64,000 bases of DNA, from the NCBI RefSeq assembly GCF_001278075.1, contig NZ_CP011340.1, positions 4,774,001 to 4,838,000 of the forward strand, written 5' to 3'. A program made the position numbers and the translations under genes. The DNA is from Streptomyces pristinaespiralis. GTDB lineage: Bacteria; Actinomycetota; Actinomycetes; Streptomycetales; Streptomycetaceae. Each line of letters starts with the position of its first letter. The stretch's first letter is position 1. The notes beneath the pieces were generated by a model. It saw only the letters and a list, made by a program, of their open reading frames with translations, searched no databases and was not told the DNA's origin. Positions 59,450-64,000 of the stretch are shown one piece after another.

Positions 59450-60103
59450 ATGACCGACTCCTCAGCGATCACCGCCTATTGGGACGCAGCCGCCGACGAC
59501 TTCGACGCCGAGCCGGACCACGGCCTGCGGGCCGCCGGGACCCGCGACGCGTGGTCCCGGCTGCTCACCGCCTGGCTCCCGCCGGACCCGTCGTCCGTGC
59601 TGGACGTCGGCTGCGGCACGGGCTCGCTCTCCGCGCTGGTGGCGGAGGCCGGGCACCGGGTCACCGGCATCGACCTGTCGCCACGGATGGTCGACCGGGC
59701 CCGTGCCAAGCTCTCCGCCGCCGGTCTCCCGGCCCGCTTCCTGGTGGGGGACGCGGCGGCGCCGCCGACCGGCGACGAGCGGTTCGACGTCCTGCTCTCC
59801 CGCCACCTCGTGTGGACGCTGCCCGATCCGGGGGCCGCCCTCGCCGACTGGACGGCCCGCCTCCGTCCCGGCGGCACGCTGATCCTCGTCGAGGGCAGGT
59901 GGCGGGAGTCGGACGGGGCCGGCGGCGGGTACGTGGCGGGTGCGGAGGCCTTGCCCTGGCACGGCGGCGTCACGGCCGCCGACCTGTCGGCCGCCGTCCG
60001 CCCCCTGGTCACCGAGCTGCGCGTCGAGCCCTTGTCACACGCCCCCGTCCTCTGGGGCGGCCCGGTGACGGACGAGCGGTACGCGGTGATCGCCCGCGTC
60101 TGA
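59450..60103 (+). CDS. Class I SAM-dependent methyltransferase
   Basis: This is a 217-residue Methyltransf_11/25-type enzyme. Motif I is SSVLDVGCGTGSLSALVAEAGHRVTGIDLSP (GxGxG at about 53-58, acidic end Asp of motif II). Motif IV is VLLSRHLVWTLPDPGAALADWTARLRPGGTLILVEGRW, with the usual post-motif region. Such small proteins act on unknown small molecules. It lies 12 bp after the CDF gene and is probably co-transcribed, though a functional link is unclear. A strong hairpin follows the stop. Confidence 0.9.
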   Translation: MTDSSAITAYWDAAADDFDAEPDHGLRAAGTRDAWSRLLTAWLPPDPSSVLDVGCGTGSLSALVAEAGHRVTGIDLSPRMVDRARAKLSAAGLPARFLVGDAAAPPTGDERFDVLLSRHLVWTLPDPGAALADWTARLRPGGTLILVEGRWRESDGAGGGYVAGAEALPWHGGVTAADLSAAVRPLVTELRVEPLSHAPVLWGGPVTDERYAVIARV

Positions 60104-60109
60104 GGCCGA

Positions 60110-60141
60110 CGGTCCGGGACCGCACACGCGGTCCCGGACCG
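60110..60141. terminator. Bidirectional hairpin terminator
   Basis: A perfect 14-bp stem is formed by CGGTCCGGGACCGC (60110-60123) and GCGGTCCCGGACCG (60128-60141), with an ACAC loop. It lies between the stop of the methyltransferase gene and the convergent end of the FtsX permease gene (60176), so it should stop transcription from both sides. Confidence 0.85.
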
Positions 60142-60175
60142 ACGACCGGGCTCGGTCGCGTCCGGCCGCGAGCCG

Positions 60176-62524
60176 CTATTCGGTGCGCAGGGCCGTGGCG
60201 GTCCGGGCCCTCGCGGCCCATCCGGCGGGCAGGAGCGCGCCCAGGGTGGCGATGAGCAGACCGCCGAGAGCGAGCGGGAGCAGTTCGGCCCCGGAGTAGA
60301 CGGCGAGGACGGAATCGGGGAGGCGGAGCCCCACGCTCTCGCCCATCGCGGGGAGGACCCGGCCGTGCAGGGCCACGCCGAGCGGCACGCCGAGAGCGCC
60401 CGCGACGAGTCCGGTCACGACGACCGAGGTGAGGACCATGGCGACGGTCTGCCGGGGGGTCATCCCGAGCGCCTTGTGGACGCCGATCTCCCGGACGCGC
60501 TCGCGGGTGTCGAGCAGAACCCCGCCCAGCACACCGAGCGCGGCGACGGCGACGAGCATCAGCGTGAGGACCGCGGACAGCGCGTTGAGCGTGACGACCA
60601 TGTCGCCGCCGGCGTCGAGCCCGCCGGCCTGAGCGGTGACACCCAGCGGGGCCAGGTCCCTGTTCAGCGCGGCGACGTAGCCGGACACGTCGGTTCCCGA
60701 CGAGACCGCGATGTGATGGCTCGTCTCCGTCAGGTCGGGCCGCGCGGCCGCGAGGGTCGAGGCGTCGGTGAAGACCTGCATGCCGTCGTTGCGGGGGTCG
60801 AGGACCTCGCCGACGATCCGGACCGGGACCGGCTCGGCCAGGCCGTTCAGGGTGACGGTGTCGCCGATGCGGGTGCCGGTGGCGGCCAGGAAGGGGGTCG
60901 GGACCACGGCCTCGCCCGGCTCGTCGAACCAGCGGCCCGAGACCATCGTGTAGCCGCCCCAGGAGGCGTCGCCCGTGAAGGCGACCACGTCGATGGTGGC
61001 GGTCGGTCCGGACACGGTCGCCCGTACCGTCGCGGCCCTGTAGTACTTGCCGGTCCCGGCGGCGGCCTCGACGGCCGCGGCGACCGCGACGGGATCGGCC
61101 CTCGGCCGCGTCCCGGGTCCAGGACCTCGGGGTCCGAAGTCCGGCAGCGGCGCGGGCACGACGGCATCGGCGGTGTCATGGGCCTTCGCCTTCATCACCT
61201 GCCCGAGCGAGGCGACCATCCCCACGGTGAACGTGACGGCGACAGCGCCGAAGAGGACCGCAGTACCCATCGCCAGCGCGCGGCCGGGCCGCGCGAAGGG
61301 CCGGGCCAGGCCGAGGGTGACCGGCTGCGGCAACGGCAGCCGTCCGGCCAGGCGGACGGCCCGCCGGCCGCGACCCGTCGAAGCGTTGCGCCCGACGGCG
61401 AGCGCGTCGACCGTACGCAGCCGGCCGGCCCGCCAGGCACTCGCCCACGCGGTCGCCGCCACCAGGCCGAGCAGCCCGGCGATCACCGCCAGGTCGACCC
61501 AGGGGGCGACGGCCAGGGACGAGGTGCCGTAGACCTCCCCGGTCTCGGCCAGCACGGGGACGGCGAGCAGGTGGCCCGCGAGGACACCGAGGGCCGTGCC
61601 GACGGCGGCCGGGATCAGCGCCTGGCCCACGTAGGCCCGCACGACCTGGGCCGGGGTGAAGCCGACGGCCTTGAGGATGCCGATGCGGCGCGTTCCGGTG
61701 CCGACGGCCGAGGCCACGACGTTGCCGACGATGAGCACCGACATGACCAGGCCCAGGGCGCCGAAGGCGACGAGGAAGGGGACGTAGACGGCGGTGTCGC
61801 GTTCGGCGCTCTTCCTGACGGTGAGCCAGGACTGTTCGCCGACGGCGGCCCCTCGCGGCAGGGATGCCGTCACGGCCTTGCCGCCTGCGCCGATCTGCGC
61901 GGCGGTGCCCGCGTCGGTGAAGCGGTAGAGCATCTGGTAGCCGCCGCTGCCGGGCGCGGTGAGCGCCGGCATCTGGGCCGGAACCACCCAGGCGTCGGCG
62001 GTCCGCGTGACCGAGCGGGCCACACCGACGACCGTGAGGGCCGGGCCGCCGGACAGGTCGGGGAAGGCGACCTTCATGCCCATGGTCGCAAGGAGCGAGG
62101 AGTCGGCGGACAGCACGATCTCGCCGGGGCGCGTGGGCCACCGCCCTTCGAGCAGTGCCACCTTGTCCACGTCGTGCCCACGATCGCCCCGGCCGACCAC
62201 CGTCATCGGCCACCCGGGGCCCGCCCCGTCCGACCGGGGGGTGACCGTCGCCGTACGGAAGGGCCCGGCCGTACTGCTCACTCCTGCGGCGCCCTTGGAC
62301 CTCGACAGCTGACCGGGACTCACCCGGTCCGCGTCGAACTGCACGGACAGGTGGGCGCCGTGCTGTTTGCCGAAGGCGTCGTCGAAGGGCGCGCCGGACA
62401 CCACGAGGAGCGATCCGCCGAGGACGGAGGCGGCCACCGCCATCATCGTGGTGAGCCCGATCACCAGCGTCTGCACCCGGCGTCGTTCCACCCCCGAGCG
62501 CACCACCTTGCCGAGCGCGCTCAC
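60176..62524 (-). CDS. ABC transporter permease with two FtsX domains
   Basis: The 782-residue permease starts at GTG 62524 (VSALGKVVRSGVERRRVQTLVIGLTTMMAVAASVLGGSLLVVSG), an N-terminal helix after a basic segment. A large outer domain (residues 45-230) is followed by a first FtsX domain of three helices (VPFLVAFGALGLVMSVLIVGNVVASA, TRRIGILKAVGFTPAQVVRAYVGQALIPAAVGTALGVLAG). A second outer domain precedes the second FtsX domain (TRERVREIGVHKALGMTPRQTVAMVLTSVVVTGLVAGALGVPLGV). The end is RARTATALRTE. Its start overlaps the stop of the ATPase gene (62521-62524). Such pairs next to two-component genes often serve antimicrobial-peptide sensing or resistance. Confidence 0.92.
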   Translation of the reverse strand: MSALGKVVRSGVERRRVQTLVIGLTTMMAVAASVLGGSLLVVSGAPFDDAFGKQHGAHLSVQFDADRVSPGQLSRSKGAAGVSSTAGPFRTATVTPRSDGAGPGWPMTVVGRGDRGHDVDKVALLEGRWPTRPGEIVLSADSSLLATMGMKVAFPDLSGGPALTVVGVARSVTRTADAWVVPAQMPALTAPGSGGYQMLYRFTDAGTAAQIGAGGKAVTASLPRGAAVGEQSWLTVRKSAERDTAVYVPFLVAFGALGLVMSVLIVGNVVASAVGTGTRRIGILKAVGFTPAQVVRAYVGQALIPAAVGTALGVLAGHLLAVPVLAETGEVYGTSSLAVAPWVDLAVIAGLLGLVAATAWASAWRAGRLRTVDALAVGRNASTGRGRRAVRLAGRLPLPQPVTLGLARPFARPGRALAMGTAVLFGAVAVTFTVGMVASLGQVMKAKAHDTADAVVPAPLPDFGPRGPGPGTRPRADPVAVAAAVEAAAGTGKYYRAATVRATVSGPTATIDVVAFTGDASWGGYTMVSGRWFDEPGEAVVPTPFLAATGTRIGDTVTLNGLAEPVPVRIVGEVLDPRNDGMQVFTDASTLAAARPDLTETSHHIAVSSGTDVSGYVAALNRDLAPLGVTAQAGGLDAGGDMVVTLNALSAVLTLMLVAVAALGVLGGVLLDTRERVREIGVHKALGMTPRQTVAMVLTSVVVTGLVAGALGVPLGVALHGRVLPAMGESVGLRLPDSVLAVYSGAELLPLALGGLLIATLGALLPAGWAARARTATALRTE

Positions 62525-63228
62525 CGGACGGCCTGGGAGGCGACGGCCTGCGACCGGACGTCCTCGATGATCCGGCCGTCGGCGATCTGGACCGTACGGT
62601 TCGTGCAGGACCGGGCCAGAGCCAGGTCGTGGGTGACCACGACGATGGTCTGGCCGTCGGCGTTGAGGCCGCTGAGCAGCCTGCTGACGTCCTGTCCGGC
62701 GGCTGTGTCCAGGGCCCCGGTCGGTTCGTCGGCCAGGAGCAGCGCGGGCCGGTTCATCAACGCCCGGGCCACCGCGACGCGCTGCCGCTCGCCGCCGGAC
62801 AGCCGCCCCGGCCGGGCGCGGGCGTGCCGGTCGATGCCCAGCAGTTCCAGGAGTTCCGCCGCCCTGCGCTCCGCCTCGCGACGCGCCGTGCCCGCGAGGC
62901 GCGCCGGCAGGACGACGTTGTCGGTGACGGTCAGATCGTCGAGCAGGTTGAAGAACTGGAAGACCATGCCGATCTTCGACCGCCGGTAGAGCGCCGATCC
63001 GGCTTCACCCAGCTTGTCCACCCGCACCCCGTCGACGGTGACGGTCCCCGTATCGGGCCGGTCCAGGCCCGCGATCAGATTGAGCAGCGTGGACTTGCCG
63101 CTGCCGGAAGGGCCGAGGATCGCGACGGCCTCGCCGGGCCGCACGGTCAGCGACGCCTCGTGCAGAGCGGGCGGGCCGTCGTCGTATCGGCGGCTCACCT
63201 CGCGCAGTTCGAGCACCGGCATGGTCAT
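62521..63228 (-). CDS. ABC transporter ATP-binding protein, MacB/BceA type
   Basis: This is a 235-residue ATPase with Walker A ILGPSGSGKSTLLNLIAGLD, Q-loop MVFQFFNLLDDLTV, signature RLSGGERQRVAVARALM, Walker B LLLADEPTGALD and switch His in VVVTHD. It opens LELREVSRRYDDGPPALHEASLTVRPGE. ATG 63228 follows AGGAG with good spacing; the stop overlaps the permease start by 4 bp. It works with the two-FtsX permease as one complex. The sensor kinase gene begins divergently 211 bp away and may control the pair. Confidence 0.94.
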   Translation of the reverse strand: MTMPVLELREVSRRYDDGPPALHEASLTVRPGEAVAILGPSGSGKSTLLNLIAGLDRPDTGTVTVDGVRVDKLGEAGSALYRRSKIGMVFQFFNLLDDLTVTDNVVLPARLAGTARREAERRAAELLELLGIDRHARARPGRLSGGERQRVAVARALMNRPALLLADEPTGALDTAAGQDVSRLLSGLNADGQTIVVVTHDLALARSCTNRTVQIADGRIIEDVRSQAVASQAVR

Positions 63229-63439
63229 GAAAGGCTCCTCGGGTACGGGCTGTCGGCTGCGTGAACGCTAGGAGCGGGCCCGGCCCGCACGCGTCGCCCG
63301 CCCGGACCCATTGCGGTACCGCGCCGGTAGGAGCCCCGGAAACGTCATCCCTGCGATGTAGGCGGCTGACGTATCCGTTGCGGTGGGAATGCCCGTCGAG
63401 GCGGATCCCGCGGGGCCGCGCGGCGGCCACAATGAACCG

Positions 63440-64000
63440 GTGACGGACGCACGTTTGACGTCGGCGCGGCTGCGGGGAGCCGTCCGCCGGACGGTCCACG
63501 ACGCCAGGCTTCCGAGTGGTCCTCCCCTGCGGCCCACCCGGCGCGCCCGGCAGTTCGACGCGCTGGTGGCACTGGGACTCGGAATCGCCACCGTCTACTA
63601 CGGCGTCGACAACGTCGACAACGTCGTGGTGCGTGAGATCGCCCCCGGCGTGGAGCACGCCTTTCCGCGCCCGTCCGGCCTCGGCGGCCTGGTTCTCATG
63701 GTGACCCTCGCGGTCGTCGCCTCGGGCGCCCTGGCGCTGCGCCGCCGCTACCCGCTCGCCGTGCTGTGCGTCGCGACGGCCGCGACTCTGGCGACACCGC
63801 AGAGCGTCCTGCGGCTGACCTTCTACGCGTTCGTCATCGCCGTCTACAGCGCCGCCGTGTACAGCCCGTACCGGGTGGCGACCCTGGCGGCGCTGCCGGT
63901 GTCGGTCGTTCTGGTCGGCACCTCGGGGAACTCGCTGACACCGATCGTCCCCAACGAATACATCGCCCTGCTGATCCTGGCCCCGATGGCCGTGGCGGCC
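63440..64000 (+). CDS. Sensor histidine kinase-like protein, 5' part
   Basis: A frame opens at GTG 63440 and runs without a stop to the window edge (187 codons). After a basic, soluble start (VTDARLTSARLRGAVRRTV) come hydrophobic helices: DALVALGLGIATVYYGVDNV, then LGGLVLMVTLAVVASGALALRRRYPLAVLCVATAATLA. LTFYAFVIAVYSAAVYSPYRVATLAALPVSVVLVG and IALLILAPMAVAA complete the visible part. This pattern (four or more helices with the RRYPLAVL turn) is typical of the membrane part of NarL-partner sensor kinases in Streptomyces. No kinase motif is visible because the gene is cut. Divergence from the FtsX/ABC pair fits a sensor controlling that transporter. Confidence 0.72.
   Translation, partial: MTDARLTSARLRGAVRRTVHDARLPSGPPLRPTRRARQFDALVALGLGIATVYYGVDNVDNVVVREIAPGVEHAFPRPSGLGGLVLMVTLAVVASGALALRRRYPLAVLCVATAATLATPQSVLRLTFYAFVIAVYSAAVYSPYRVATLAALPVSVVLVGTSGNSLTPIVPNEYIALLILAPMAVAA

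Noticed and set aside
1..64000. tRNA, rRNA, integrase, transposase or phage genes
   Set aside because: Nothing with tRNA cloverleaf features or conserved integrase or transposase motifs was recognised by eye. The cassette boundaries are therefore assigned to repeats, not to a mobile element.

Overview
The window reads as chromosomal DNA from a Streptomyces or a very close actinomycete. GC is very high, with strong third-position GC in genes. GTG and occasional TTG starts are common, and GTGA/ATGA stop-start overlaps are frequent. Several gene sets are typical of that group: the futalosine menaquinone genes mqnB-mqnD, murQ with an RpiR regulator, an actinobacterial XPB helicase, a HelD-type ATPase, DUF3027, DUF2771 and DUF4031 proteins, and a probable DmdR/IdeR iron box. 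No rRNA, tRNA, CRISPR array, transposase or phage gene was recognised. The species cannot be told.

Layout. 0-11.2 kb: the end of a secreted tripeptidyl-peptidase-like hydrolase, an MFS pump, a small conserved-looking protein, a proline-rich membrane protein, a large membrane-anchored secreted protein, an ArsR-type regulator with a coupled MFS pump, and an FtsX-type ABC permease with its ATPase. 11.2-19.3 kb: a three-gene cassette lies between two arrays of the same direct repeats. It holds a divergent degenerate Nudix-like protein, a 1470-residue caspase-NTPase-beta-propeller protein and an LCAT-like alpha/beta hydrolase. This is the best candidate for an undescribed defence or cell-death system. 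19.3-29.5 kb: murQ with its regulator, two small coupled genes, a drug-type MFS pump, an HD protein, a copper ATPase with a CsoR-like operator, cutC with a DasR-like site, and a HelD/UvrD-like ATPase.

29.5-39.7 kb: a three-gene ABC operon with weaker high-GC codon bias, a small ORF, XPB helicase, a VanZ protein, a helicase-associated WYL protein, a HAAS-like membrane protein, and strong intergenic repeat arrays. 39.7-43.7 kb: a complete siderophore-type iron uptake operon (permease, permease, ATPase, lipoprotein) behind an iron box. 43.7-50.1 kb: HAD hydrolase, small membrane protein, cold-shock-domain protein, mqnB-mqnD, DUF2771 lipoprotein, MFS protein, DUF3027 protein. 50.1-51.2 kb: gene-free, with a tandem 229-bp duplication. 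51.2-64 kb: sacsin-like ATPase, a small amphipathic protein with an M48 membrane protease, a His-rich CDF metal exporter, a methyltransferase, an FtsX/ABC pair and the start of a divergent sensor kinase.

Most neighbours are coupled by short overlaps or gaps (ArsR-MFS, 21.2-21.9 kb, the ABC operon at 30-32.6 kb, the iron operon, mqnB-mqnD, the FtsX/ABC pair). Intergenic space is unusually rich in GC-rich repeats, many of which probably act as terminators. All family calls come from reading the sequence by eye, and no database search was possible.
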